Counted from the first letter of the stretch, positions 40,577 to 49,078 are shown. The stretch is DNA of 64,000 nt from Chitinophaga rhizosphaerae (GCF_003958645.1 NZ_RXLO01000003.1:310001-374000), one strand, 5' to 3'. Notes: generated by a model from the sequence alone, not told the origin. A program made the numbers and translations.

Positions 40577-40667
40577 TACTTTTGTACTCGCTAGTCTGAT
40601 AACTACTGTTTGTTTTCCCCTAATCCCCTCTGCGAAAGCGCATCTCCCCCGGATGTGCTTTCTTTTT
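40577..40667 (+). ncRNA. Candidate small RNA with its own promoter and terminator
   Basis: A -7 match TACTTTTG at 40577-40584 is followed, with no open frame, by a C- and T-rich stretch and then a terminator hairpin (AAAGCGCATC pairing with GATGTGCTTT, one G-T pair, then CTTTTT, 40635-40667). This predicts a transcript of about 75 bases starting near 40592. It lies between the GH105 gene and the TetR promoter. No RNA family was recognised; no good -33 element is visible. Confidence 0.45.
40635..40667 (+). terminator. Rho-independent terminator
   Basis: Ten-pair stem AAAGCGCATC/GATGTGCTTT with a C-rich loop, followed by CTTTTT. No plus-strand protein gene precedes it. Confidence 0.7.
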
Positions 40668-40675
40668 AAATTAAA

Positions 40676-40706
40676 TTTGACCGTATGGTACAAAATAGTA
40701 TCTTTG
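40676..40706 (+). promoter_or_regulatory. Promoter of the TetR gene with operator-like sequence
   Basis: TTTG (40676-40679), 19 bases, then TATCTTTG (40699-40706) is a full match to the Bacteroidota promoter pattern. The sequence TTTGACCGTATGGTACAAAA (40676-40695) between the two elements recurs with 16 of 20 identities at 41358-41377 before the next gene, which points to autoregulation by the TetR protein. Confidence 0.7.
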
Positions 40707-40719
40707 TCCTGTAAAGCAA

Positions 40720-41313
40720 ATGGACCACATGGCAGGAAGGCACAAGGAATTCGATGAGGAAACAGCGCTGAGCGCAGCCACGGAAGTATTCTGGTCGCAA
40801 GGCTACGAATCCGCCTCGATGGAAGATCTCCTCACCGCGATGGACATCAACAAGGGCAGCATGTACAATACCTTCGGGAATAAACGCGGGTTGTTCGTCC
40901 GCGTGCTCGACCGGTTCTTCCAATACGCGGTGAAGGATATGACGCAGAAGTTCGAAGCGCACGACAATCCCATCGAAGGCATCCGCGATATTTTCCGCAT
41001 GGTAACCCGCCCGGCAGACCAGCAAGACCATGCCAAAGGGTGCTTCCTCGTCAACACCCTCGGCGAAATGTGCGGGATGGACGAAGAACTGGCCACCATG
41101 GCCCGCAACAAACTCCTCGAGCTGGAAGCTATCTATCTCAAATACCTCCGCAAAGGCGTGAAGAACGGGCAGGTACGCAAAGACGTTTCGCCCGAACTGA
41201 TGGCCCGGTTCCTCACCAACATGTGGAACGGCATGAGCATCTCCCGCAGGATGTACAACCGGAAATCGCTGGAAGACCTGGTAGACATGCAGCTTTCGCT
41301 CATCACACCCTGA
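40720..41313 (+). CDS. TetR/AcrR-family transcriptional regulator
   Basis: A 197-residue repressor-type protein; Met4 at 40729 may be the true start because 40720 leaves only a very short leader. The N-terminal helix-turn-helix is clear (SMEDLLTAMDINKGSMYNTF, then GNKRGLFVRVL). The C-terminal ligand domain contains a Cys near CFLVNTLGEMCG, in the style of regulators that sense electrophiles or small organic molecules. It is followed after 81 bases by an alpha/beta hydrolase gene with a similar operator-like site, so it probably represses itself and that hydrolase. Confidence 0.9.
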   Translation: MDHMAGRHKEFDEETALSAATEVFWSQGYESASMEDLLTAMDINKGSMYNTFGNKRGLFVRVLDRFFQYAVKDMTQKFEAHDNPIEGIRDIFRMVTRPADQQDHAKGCFLVNTLGEMCGMDEELATMARNKLLELEAIYLKYLRKGVKNGQVRKDVSPELMARFLTNMWNGMSISRRMYNRKSLEDLVDMQLSLITP

Positions 41314-41357
41314 AAAAAATAATGCACGGCTTGAATGCCGTCTTTTTATCATCAATA

Positions 41358-41377
41358 TTTGACCATTTAGTATAAAA
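41358..41377 (+). promoter_or_regulatory. Second TetR operator-like site
   Basis: TTTGACCATTTAGTATAAAA matches the site inside the TetR promoter (40676-40695) at 16 of 20 positions and lies 18 bases before the hydrolase ATG. Confidence 0.55.
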
Positions 41378-41394
41378 TTAAAAATCCGTATTTT

Positions 41395-42276
41395 ATGACA
41401 CATCACCGCACCGTTCACATCGACGGACAGGACATCTTTTACCGTGAAGCCGGCGATCGCCGCAATCCCGCCATCGTGCTGCTACACGGGTTTCCCACGT
41501 CTTCCTTCATGTTCCGCAACCTCATTCCCGCGCTGGAAGACAAATATTACCTCGTGGCGCCCGACTTCCCCGGGTTCGGGCAGAGCAGCATGCCGTCCGT
41601 TCACGAATACGCCTACACGTTCGATAATCTTTCGCATACCATAGACGCGTTCCTCGGCGCCGTCGGACTGGAAAAATATTCGCTGTACGTGATGGATTAC
41701 GGTGCGCCGGTCGGTTTCCGCGTTGCGGCGCGGCATCCCGAAAAAGTGGAAGGGCTGATCGTACAGAACGGGAATGCGTATGTGGAAGGGATGGAAGACG
41801 GCTTCTGGGCGCCGGTCAAAAAGTTTTGGGCGAGCCCCGAAGACCCCGCCTCCATCGCAGGGGCCTCGGGGATGACGGCGCCCGCATCTACCCGCTGGCA
41901 GTACGAAGATGGCGTGAAAGACCTTTCGCTCGTGAGCCCCGACACCTGGACGCACGACCAGGCGCTGCTCGACCGCCCCGGCAACGGCGACATCCAGCTG
42001 GCGCTGTTCTTCGATTACCGGAACAACCCGCCCCTGTACCCCGGATGGCAGGCGTATTTCCGGACCTGGCAGCCGCCCGCGCTGGTGGTTTGGGGGAAAA
42101 ACGACCAGATTTTCGTGGAAGCCGGCGCTCATCCCTACAAGCGCGACCTGCAAAACGTTGATTTCCACCTGCTGGATACGGGACACTTTGCCCTGGAAAC
42201 CCACCTTCCGCAGATCGCCACGCTCATCGACCAATTCATGGCGCGGGAAGTGGCGCCGAAATACAATCGGGCCTGA
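41395..42276 (+). CDS. Alpha/beta hydrolase of the haloalkane dehalogenase / epoxide hydrolase type
   Basis: A 293-residue cytoplasmic enzyme. HGFPTSSFMF (31-40) forms the oxyanion turn, and the nucleophile elbow reads VMDYGAPVG, making the nucleophile an aspartate (D101) and not serine. That is typical for dehalogenases and epoxide hydrolases. A cap domain follows, and the C-terminal histidine is in LLDTGHFALETH. The control by the adjacent TetR regulator suggests an inducible detoxification role; the natural substrate cannot be read from the sequence. Confidence 0.87.
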   Translation: MTHHRTVHIDGQDIFYREAGDRRNPAIVLLHGFPTSSFMFRNLIPALEDKYYLVAPDFPGFGQSSMPSVHEYAYTFDNLSHTIDAFLGAVGLEKYSLYVMDYGAPVGFRVAARHPEKVEGLIVQNGNAYVEGMEDGFWAPVKKFWASPEDPASIAGASGMTAPASTRWQYEDGVKDLSLVSPDTWTHDQALLDRPGNGDIQLALFFDYRNNPPLYPGWQAYFRTWQPPALVVWGKNDQIFVEAGAHPYKRDLQNVDFHLLDTGHFALETHLPQIATLIDQFMAREVAPKYNRA

Positions 42277-42326
42277 AAATTGAAGAACGGGTGCGTATAT
42301 TTATCGGCAAACCTTATCGATCTACC

Positions 42327-43652
42327 ATGCGCACACGTTATTTGATCCTCTTCCTGCTGCTTGCATGCCAGGCAGCTACCGCACAAATATTCAGGTCCGG
42401 GGACCGGGTGGTCTTTTCCGGCAACAGCATCACCCACAACGGCGATTACTGGCACAACGTGGCGCTGTACCACGCCACCCGGTCCCCTTCTGCGCAGGTC
42501 CGGTTTTTTAACGGAGGGATCAGCGGCGACGTGGCTTCGGGCATGATCCGCCGGTTGAACGACGATATCCTCGTCCACAAACCCACGCATGTGGTAGTGA
42601 TGATCGGGATGAACGATGTGAACCGTCCGCTATACGACGCCCGCAGAAAAGACGAGCCCGGCATCCGCCAGAAGCAGCTCGACGCCATCAGCGCCTATAA
42701 GAGAAATGTAGACAGCCTCGTGACGCTGCTCCTCGCCGCGAAAGTGAAAGTCATCCTTCAAACGCCTTCCATCTACGATCAAACCTCGAAAATGGCCGGC
42801 AATAATCTTTTCGGCGTGAACGACGCGCTGAAGGAATGTGGCGAATTCATCCAATTGCTTGGTAAAAAACACAATATACCCGTTGTCGATTACTGGACGA
42901 TGATGGTGGAGTCGAACAAACTCGCGCAGGCAACGGATTCCACCGCCACGATCGTGAGCAGGGACCGCGTGCATCCCGCCGGGCCGGGGCATCTGCTCAT
43001 GGGGCTGGAGTGGCTGAAGGAGATGAAGGCGGAACCCTTCGTTTCGTACATGGTCATCGATCAAACCACGGAGAAAAGCCAGGCGAAAAGCAAATTCTGC
43101 AAGATCAGCGGATTGAAGCGAAGTGAAAGCGAAATTTCGTTCACCATGCTGGAAAATGCCCTGCCGTTCCCGCTCCGCGAAGACCAGAAGCCCGCCCAAA
43201 TGATCACCGACGTGCACTACCGGATCAGCCGGGAAATGCTGTTCGTCCATTACCTGGAACCGGGCGATTACACCTTATATATCGATGATGAAAAAATCGG
43301 GACCTGGTTTTCGGGGGAACTGGAAAGGGGATTGAACCTCGGGCTGTACGAGAACACGCCGCAATACAAGCAGGCGCGGGCCGTTCAAAAGCACATGGCC
43401 GAAGCCTGGAAGCTCGAAAAGCAGCTGCGAGACATCCGGCTCGTGGAACACCGTTTTATGAGGGAGCTGGAAGCGTATACCGCGAACCCCGCCGCATCCG
43501 GACTGGATTCCGCCAATATCAAACGTTCGATCGCCTATCAGCAAAACAAACCCCGGGAGTCCGACATCCGCGCGGCATTCGAGCGGGCATCCTTGATCCC
43601 GGCGGCATTGCGCACACCGGTGGCGCACCGGTTCAAACTCGTGAAGCAGTAG
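42327..43652 (+). CDS. Exported SGNH/GDSL-type hydrolase
   Basis: A 441-residue protein with signal peptide MRTRYLILFLLLACQAATA. SGNH blocks are visible: block I FSGNSITHNGDYW with the Ser, block II glycine in GISGDVASG, block III IGMNDVN, and block V RDRVHPAGPGH with Asp and His. Members of this group deacetylate or de-esterify carbohydrates. The C-terminal 170 residues are an extra domain of unknown role. A near-consensus -7 element (TATATTTA, 42296-42303) precedes the ATG, so it is probably transcribed alone. The convergent VOC gene ends ten bases after it. Confidence 0.85.
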   Translation: MRTRYLILFLLLACQAATAQIFRSGDRVVFSGNSITHNGDYWHNVALYHATRSPSAQVRFFNGGISGDVASGMIRRLNDDILVHKPTHVVVMIGMNDVNRPLYDARRKDEPGIRQKQLDAISAYKRNVDSLVTLLLAAKVKVILQTPSIYDQTSKMAGNNLFGVNDALKECGEFIQLLGKKHNIPVVDYWTMMVESNKLAQATDSTATIVSRDRVHPAGPGHLLMGLEWLKEMKAEPFVSYMVIDQTTEKSQAKSKFCKISGLKRSESEISFTMLENALPFPLREDQKPAQMITDVHYRISREMLFVHYLEPGDYTLYIDDEKIGTWFSGELERGLNLGLYENTPQYKQARAVQKHMAEAWKLEKQLRDIRLVEHRFMRELEAYTANPAASGLDSANIKRSIAYQQNKPRESDIRAAFERASLIPAALRTPVAHRFKLVKQ

Positions 43653-43661
43653 GGGATTCCC

Positions 43662-44111
43662 TTACTCCTTCGCGTCGTTCACTTCCACCCAGTACCCGTC
43701 GGGGTCCTGGAGGTAGATCTGCTGCACGCCGTCTACCCGTTTGGTCACTTTCCCTTTTTCGCCGGCCCAGTTGATGAACGGGATGCCGGCTTTCGCCAGT
43801 TTTTCGATGAAGCTTGCTACCGAAGGCACGCTGAAGCAGATGTGCGAGTTGCGGTCGCCCGTATGCGGCCCGGTTGCCCCGGCAATGAGGTGCAAATGGC
43901 TTTTCGGGCCAACCGAGAACCAGGTGTGCTTACCGTCGTGGAACGGTTCGGGGATGGTGTCGAGGCCAACGAGGTCGCGGTAGAAAACCGTCGCCTTTTC
44001 CAGGTCCTGGACATACAGGGCCAGGTGATTGAGGGTGGCCTTCGTTCTTTGCTGGGCGGAAACAGCCGTAGCGGAAGCCGCCAGCAGGCAGGTCAGGATC
44101 GCTTTTTTCAT
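43662..44111 (-). CDS. Exported VOC-superfamily (glyoxalase-like) protein
   Basis: A 149-residue protein. The ATG at 44111 gives a clear signal peptide (MKKAILTCLLAASATAVSA-Q); one four codons upstream is also possible. The mature part is a single VOC domain: LNHLALYVQDLEKATVFYRD, SHLHLIAG, GDRNSHICFSVPSV and DPDGYWVEVND supply the usual metal ligands (His and Glu). Glyoxalase/dioxygenase-fold proteins are normally cytoplasmic, so export is unusual. Substrate unknown. Confidence 0.85.
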   Translation of the reverse strand: MKKAILTCLLAASATAVSAQQRTKATLNHLALYVQDLEKATVFYRDLVGLDTIPEPFHDGKHTWFSVGPKSHLHLIAGATGPHTGDRNSHICFSVPSVASFIEKLAKAGIPFINWAGEKGKVTKRVDGVQQIYLQDPDGYWVEVNDAKE

Positions 44112-44206
44112 ATCGGAAGACAAGATAAAGAATTCTGCGGCACGGGAGTTGTAATACTACTGCTGTCCATTTCCCATATCCTACTTTCCACCCAAAAATA
44201 TGGGCG

Positions 44207-44572
44207 ATGAGAAACCTGCTGACACTGTGCGCCGTCTTCTTCCTGTTTGCTTCCTGTAGCCGGAGCGATGACGACGATAACCCGCTCCCCGTGGCCGCTG
44301 CGATGGTGAACCAGCCATCAGCCCGCACTACATCCGCTGATATGTACCTGAAAATCAATAAATTGAACGATTTAACGATGCTATAAGGCACCACCGTCGG
44401 GTATTTTGACGCCATTCCCGGTAACCGGATGTTCCGCGTGGACCGGAACGGGCGAAACCCTGCAGTTGACCGGGCCAACGTGCAGCCGGCGGAGGGAAAG
44501 ACTTATACAACGTTCATTTCCGGCGATGTGCCCACCCGCCCCGTTACCCTGAAGGTGGCGACCAACCGGTAG
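44207..44572 (+). pseudogene. DUF4397-like lipoprotein gene with an in-frame stop
   Basis: The ATG at 44207 opens a lipoprotein (MRNLLTLCAVFFLFASC, then SRSDDDDNPL). After 59 codons a TAA occurs at 44384-44386, yet the same frame continues open for another 61 codons to a TAG at 44570. The text reads through smoothly on both sides (ADMYLKINKLNDLTML, stop, GTTVGYFDAIPGNRMFRV, then YTTFISGDVPTRPVTLKV) and resembles one short DUF4397-type domain. The simplest view is a recent nonsense mutation or a sequencing error; a short 59-residue lipoprotein is the alternative. Confidence 0.6.
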
Positions 44573-44685
44573 ATTTTTGGTCCATCGCCCCCCAATACCG
44601 GCTGCCGGCTTGTCTGGTGGCCGGTTTTCGTTGTATGTAACCTCCCGGTGGCCGTTTTTTCCTTCGCCTCCTGCTTTTTTGTACC

Positions 44686-44693
44686 TATTTTTG
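44686..44693 (+). promoter_or_regulatory. Bacteroidota -7 promoter element
   Basis: TATTTTTG matches TAnnTTTG and lies 28 bases before the FMN reductase ATG. The -33 position is not conserved. Confidence 0.5.
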
Positions 44694-44721
44694 CGGCGTT
44701 GATGTTCGAACTGCAAATCTC

Positions 44722-45279
44722 ATGAGTACCAACGTACATATTGCGGGTCTTTCCGGCAGCCTCCGGAAAGGCTCTTACAACACGGCGCTATTACGCGCCG
44801 CCCTGGCTAATCTCCCGTCGGGGATGACTTCCGAGATCGTTACATTTGATGAAGTTCCGTTATATAATTCCGACCTGGACACGGGCGAGCGGCCGCCTTC
44901 GGTGGTGGCGATGCGCGAGGCTTTGGCGCGGGCGGATGCTTATCTGATCGTATCTCCCGAGTATAACTATTCCATTCCCGGTGGATTGAAGAACGCGATC
45001 GACTGGGCCAGCCGTGGCACGGATGCGCCGCTCATGCACAAACCCGTGGCCCTCATGGGCGCCACGCCGGGCATGTGGGGGACCGTGCGGATGCAGTTGG
45101 CTTTCAAGCCCGTGTTCCAGTTTTTGGACATGAAGCAGATCGCCAAACCGGAAGTTTTGGTGGCGCAGGCGCCTTCCAAATTCGACGAAAACGGCAACCT
45201 GACAGACGAGAAGGTGAAGGAACTGGCGCACCGTGCGCTGGAAGCCCTCCGCGATCTCACGTTGCAACTCCGCAAATAA
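44722..45279 (+). CDS. NAD(P)H-dependent FMN reductase (flavodoxin fold, ChrR/YieF-like)
   Basis: A 185-residue cytoplasmic flavoprotein. The FMN phosphate loop is GLSGSLRKGSYN near the N terminus, and VSPEYNYSIPGGLKNAIDWASR is the second FMN/active-site signature of the ChrR/azoreductase-like family. Members reduce quinones, chromate or azo compounds by two-electron transfer from NAD(P)H. It precedes the pentose phosphate genes by 52 bases on the same strand; that cluster makes NADPH, so co-transcription would be sensible, but the gene has its own -7 element and may simply be adjacent. Confidence 0.88.
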   Translation: MSTNVHIAGLSGSLRKGSYNTALLRAALANLPSGMTSEIVTFDEVPLYNSDLDTGERPPSVVAMREALARADAYLIVSPEYNYSIPGGLKNAIDWASRGTDAPLMHKPVALMGATPGMWGTVRMQLAFKPVFQFLDMKQIAKPEVLVAQAPSKFDENGNLTDEKVKELAHRALEALRDLTLQLRK

Positions 45280-45331
45280 TTAATGGGGGCAATTGGCTAA
45301 ATTCGCCCCTTCAATACAGATAACTGAATAT

Positions 45332-46747
45332 ATGTCAAACAGCTTGTATGAATTCGGCATGATCGGCCTGGGCGTAATGGGGCGTAACCTGTTACTGAAC
45401 ATGGCAGACCATGGATTTGCCGTGATCGGCTTCGACAAGGACACGGAAAAGGCCAAAGCCCTCGAAACCTCCGCCACCGCCGGCACCCGCGTGAAAGGGG
45501 TGGTATCTCTGGAAGAAATGGTGGGCCAGCTTCAGCGCCCCCGTAGGATCATGATGCTCGTGCCCGCCGGCAAGCCGGTAGACGATGTGCTCGAATCGCT
45601 GCGCCCGCTGCTGGAACCGGGAGACATCGTGATCGACGGCGGCAACTCCCACTTCACAGACACCCTTCGCCGGGTAGACGGGATGAAGGCGGCAGGATTT
45701 CATTTCATGGGCGTAGGCGTTTCCGGCGGAGAACAGGGCGCACGCACCGGCCCGAGCATCATGCCCGGTGGCGACCAGGAAGCCTACAGCCATGTGAAAC
45801 CCATGCTGGAAGCCATCGCCGCCAAAGTGAACGGGGAGCCCTGCGTGGCTTACCTGGGCAAGGGCGCCGCCGGCCATTACGTGAAAATGGTCCACAACGG
45901 CATCGAATACGCCATCATGCAGCTCATCAGCGAAAGCTACCGGATGCTCCAGGCCGCCGGTCTCAATAACAACCAGCTTCACCAGGTATATAAATCCTGG
46001 AACGAAGGGGAGCTCCAATCCTTCCTCATCGAAATCACCGCGGATATTTTCCTGCAGGACGATGACAAGTCGGGCAAACGCCTCATCGACGTCATCCTCG
46101 ACAAAGCCGGCTCCAAAGGCACCGGCAAATGGACGTCCCAGGAAGCGATGGACCTCGCCGTGCCGGTAACCATCATCGATACGGCCGTTTCCATGCGCAG
46201 TATTTCCGCATACAAAGATGAAAGGGTAGACGCTTCGAAGGTGTATGCCGAGCCGAAACTACCCGTTTCCGCAGAAACCAAACTGTTCATCGAACAGGTC
46301 AAAGACGCGCTCCAGTTCGCCACCGTGATGTGTTACGCACAGGGCATGGCCATGCTGCACACTGCATCTTCGGCCCACAACATGGACATCCCGCTGGCCG
46401 AGGCCGTAAAGGTTTGGCGCGGCGGATGCATCATCCGCTCCCTGCTGCTGGGCACTTTCTACGAGGCGCTCAAATCAGCCCCGGAAGTTCCCAACCTGTT
46501 ATTGAACAAGGCTGTCGCCGAAATTGTCAAATCGAAAGAACATAACATGCGCGCAGTGATCGTGCAGGCCACGCAGGCGGGACTGCCTGCCGCGGGATTC
46601 ATGGCGGCCCTGTCGTATTTCGACGCGTACCGTTGTGAAACCATGCCCACCAACCTGGTGCAGGCACAACGCGATTACTTCGGCGCACATACTTACCAGC
46701 GTATAGACATGCCAGGCAGTTTTCACACCAACTGGCAACACCATTAA
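45332..46747 (+). CDS. gnd: 6-phosphogluconate dehydrogenase, decarboxylating
   Basis: A 471-residue enzyme of the oxidative pentose phosphate pathway that turns 6-phosphogluconate into ribulose 5-phosphate, CO2 and NADPH. The NADP fold opens with MIGLGVMGRNLLLNMADHG. VSGGEQGARTGPSIMPGG and GAAGHYVKMVHNGIEYAIMQ (catalytic Lys) are family signatures, and the helical C-terminal domain is complete, ending in FHTNW. The ATG at 45332 is chosen; a TTG frame start at 45293 adds 13 unconvincing residues. zwf follows after 15 bases. Confidence 0.96.
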   Translation: MSNSLYEFGMIGLGVMGRNLLLNMADHGFAVIGFDKDTEKAKALETSATAGTRVKGVVSLEEMVGQLQRPRRIMMLVPAGKPVDDVLESLRPLLEPGDIVIDGGNSHFTDTLRRVDGMKAAGFHFMGVGVSGGEQGARTGPSIMPGGDQEAYSHVKPMLEAIAAKVNGEPCVAYLGKGAAGHYVKMVHNGIEYAIMQLISESYRMLQAAGLNNNQLHQVYKSWNEGELQSFLIEITADIFLQDDDKSGKRLIDVILDKAGSKGTGKWTSQEAMDLAVPVTIIDTAVSMRSISAYKDERVDASKVYAEPKLPVSAETKLFIEQVKDALQFATVMCYAQGMAMLHTASSAHNMDIPLAEAVKVWRGGCIIRSLLLGTFYEALKSAPEVPNLLLNKAVAEIVKSKEHNMRAVIVQATQAGLPAAGFMAALSYFDAYRCETMPTNLVQAQRDYFGAHTYQRIDMPGSFHTNWQHH

Positions 46748-46762
46748 TATTTTACTTTTTTT

Positions 46763-48271
46763 ATGCAACAACATAAGCGCCCACCTGCTTCCATCCTTTT
46801 CATTTTCGGCGGCAGCGGCGACCTGAACTACCGGAAACTGACCCCCGCGCTCTACAACCTCTTCCTCGACGAGTGGATGCCGGACCAGTTCGCCATCGTA
46901 GGCATCGGCCGTACGGAGTACTCCGACGAGAAATACCGTGGCCACCTCCAGGAAGGGCTCGACAAGTTTTCCCGCCGCAAAGCGGAAACTGACAGCCATT
47001 ACCAGGAATTCTTCCAACACGTGAATTACCTGCAGCTCGACGCGGGCGATATTGCCTCGTACCAGCGCATCGCGGACTACGTGTGCAAAAAAGAAGAAGA
47101 ATGGGGCGTTCATCCCAACGTGATCTTCTACCTCGCCGTAGCGCCCCAGCTGGTGCCGTCTATCGCGCAGGAACTGGGCACGCTGAACCTCTGCAAGGAG
47201 AAAAATACCACCCGCATCGTGATCGAAAAACCCTTCGGCCACGACCTCGAAAGCGCACATGAACTGAACGACCTGCTGACGGGCCTCTTCGCCGAAGAGC
47301 AAATCTTCCGTATCGACCACTATCTCGGTAAGGAAACCGTGCAGAACATCCTGGCGCTCCGATTCGCCAACGCGCTCTTCGAACCGGTTTGGAACCGCCA
47401 TTATATCGACCACGTCCAGATCACCGCCGCCGAAAGCGTAGGCCTGGAAGGCCGCGGTGGATATTACGAACATTCCGGCGCCCTGCGCGACATGGTCCAG
47501 AACCACATCCTGCAACTCATGTGCATGGTGGCCATGGAAGCCCCCGTTTCGTTCGACGCCAACGAGATCCGCAATAAAAAAGTGGACGTGCTCAATGCCA
47601 TCCGCCCCATTAAGAAGGAAGACGTGCACGAATACGCCGTTCGCGGCCAATACGGTGCAGGATGGATGAAAGGCAAGCAGGTAACGGGTTACCGCGAAGA
47701 GAAAGGCGTGAACCCGCAATCGCCCACCGAAACCTATGCGGCGGTGAAGTTCTTCATCGACAACTGGCGCTGGCAGGGCGTGCCGTTCTATGTGCGCACC
47801 GGCAAGCTCATGCACCAGAAATCGACCCACATCACCATCCAGTTCAAAGACGCGCCCACCTTCGCGTTCCCGTCTGAAGCGGCCGAATCCTGGCGCAGCA
47901 ACAGGCTGACGATCAGCATTCAACCCGAAATGGACATCCGCATCCGCTTCCAGGCCAAACGCCCGGGGCAGACGATGAGCCTCGACCCGGTAAACATGAC
48001 CTTTACATACGACAACAGCGACGACCATACGCCCGAGGCTTATGAAACCCTGCTGCTCGACGTAATGGAAGGAGACGCCACGCTCTTCATGCGCGCAGAC
48101 CAGGTAGAATCCGCCTGGAAAGTGATCATGCCCATCCTGGAAACCTGGGAAAACCGCCACCCGGTCGATTTCCCGAACTACGTTCCGGATTCCTGGGGCC
48201 CCGAAGATGCCGACGCCCTCATCGCCCGCGACGGCCACGCCTGGATCAATCTGCCACCGGAAAAAAAGTAA
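46763..48271 (+). CDS. zwf: Glucose-6-phosphate 1-dehydrogenase
   Basis: A 502-residue enzyme catalysing the first step of the oxidative pentose phosphate pathway. The N-terminal coenzyme fold begins FIFGGSGDLNYRKL, IEKPFGHDLESA is conserved, and the active-site signature IFRIDHYLGKE includes the catalytic His. The C-terminal domain has VDVLNAIRP, FYVRTGKLM and the expected end. Length is typical. It lies in gnd-zwf-pgl order with a 15-base gap before and a three-base gap after, so all three enzymes are almost certainly co-transcribed. Confidence 0.96.
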   Translation: MQQHKRPPASILFIFGGSGDLNYRKLTPALYNLFLDEWMPDQFAIVGIGRTEYSDEKYRGHLQEGLDKFSRRKAETDSHYQEFFQHVNYLQLDAGDIASYQRIADYVCKKEEEWGVHPNVIFYLAVAPQLVPSIAQELGTLNLCKEKNTTRIVIEKPFGHDLESAHELNDLLTGLFAEEQIFRIDHYLGKETVQNILALRFANALFEPVWNRHYIDHVQITAAESVGLEGRGGYYEHSGALRDMVQNHILQLMCMVAMEAPVSFDANEIRNKKVDVLNAIRPIKKEDVHEYAVRGQYGAGWMKGKQVTGYREEKGVNPQSPTETYAAVKFFIDNWRWQGVPFYVRTGKLMHQKSTHITIQFKDAPTFAFPSEAAESWRSNRLTISIQPEMDIRIRFQAKRPGQTMSLDPVNMTFTYDNSDDHTPEAYETLLLDVMEGDATLFMRADQVESAWKVIMPILETWENRHPVDFPNYVPDSWGPEDADALIARDGHAWINLPPEKK

Positions 48272-48274
48272 AGC

Positions 48275-49000
48275 ATGGAATTACACATCGCCAATAGCCC
48301 GCAGCAACTGAGCGAAAACCTGGCCGCGTTCATCACGCAGCATATCCAGGAAACGTTGCTGAATCAGGAGATTTATACCTTCGCGCTTTCCGGCGGCAAC
48401 ACGCCGAAAGCCCTCTACGCCCTGCTCGCCAAAGAACCGTATAACAATATGATCGAATGGCGGCGGGTACATTTCTTCTGGGGCGACGAGCGCGCCGTTC
48501 CTTTCGAAGACGCCCGTAACAACGCCCGCATGGCGTACGACGTGCTCCTCGAAAAAGTAGGCGCCCTGCCCGAAAACATCCACGTGATGCGGACAGACAT
48601 CGAGCCCGAAGCTTCCGCAAAGGAATACGAAAAAACACTGCACGAATATTTCGACGGAAAGGAAAATACCTTCGACCTGGTGCTCCTCGGCATGGGCGAC
48701 GACGGGCATACCCTCTCGCTCTTCCCCGGCCTGCCCATCGTCCACGAAAAGAAAGCCTGGGTGAAAGCCTTCTGGCTCGAAGCGCAGGACATGTACCGCA
48801 TCACCCTCACCGCACCCGTTACCAACCTCGCCTCCTGCGTTGTGTTCATGGCCACGGGCGAAGGAAAAGCGCTGACGCTCAAGAGCGTGATCGACGGTGA
48901 ACCCGATCCCGACAAATATCCTTCCCAGCTCATCCGCCCCGAAAACGGCCAGCTGCACTGGTTTGTGGACGAGGCTGCGGCAGGGGCCCTGCAGATATAA
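48275..49000 (+). CDS. pgl: 6-phosphogluconolactonase (DevB type)
   Basis: A 241-residue enzyme of the NagB/DevB sugar-phosphate isomerase fold that hydrolyses 6-phosphogluconolactone. FALSGGNTPKALYALLA, HFFWGDERAVPFED, ARNNARMAY and LLGMGDDGHTLSLFPG are the family signatures. It completes the operon and directly follows zwf. A long inverted repeat (49019-49062) follows the stop and may end the transcript. Confidence 0.95.
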   Translation: MELHIANSPQQLSENLAAFITQHIQETLLNQEIYTFALSGGNTPKALYALLAKEPYNNMIEWRRVHFFWGDERAVPFEDARNNARMAYDVLLEKVGALPENIHVMRTDIEPEASAKEYEKTLHEYFDGKENTFDLVLLGMGDDGHTLSLFPGLPIVHEKKAWVKAFWLEAQDMYRITLTAPVTNLASCVVFMATGEGKALTLKSVIDGEPDPDKYPSQLIRPENGQLHWFVDEAAAGALQI

Positions 49001-49018
49001 GGATACCTTACAGTTGCG

Positions 49019-49062
49019 AATGTGCATTGGAGTTGATTAAAATCTTAACTTCAGTGCACATT
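49019..49062 (+). terminator. Long inverted repeat after pgl, probable terminator
   Basis: AATGTGCATTGGAGTT pairs over all 16 positions (two G-T pairs) with AACTTCAGTGCACATT, loop of 12 bases, then TGTAATTTTT. It fits a terminator for gnd-zwf-pgl, but because it sits 17 bases before the next start it could also be an operator. Confidence 0.6.
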
Positions 49063-49078
49063 TGTAATTTTTACCCGA

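Noticed and set aside
40720-41313. TetR gene as regulator of the RND efflux operon
   Set aside because: It is more than 10 kb away and matching operator-like sites were seen only at its own promoter and the adjacent hydrolase.
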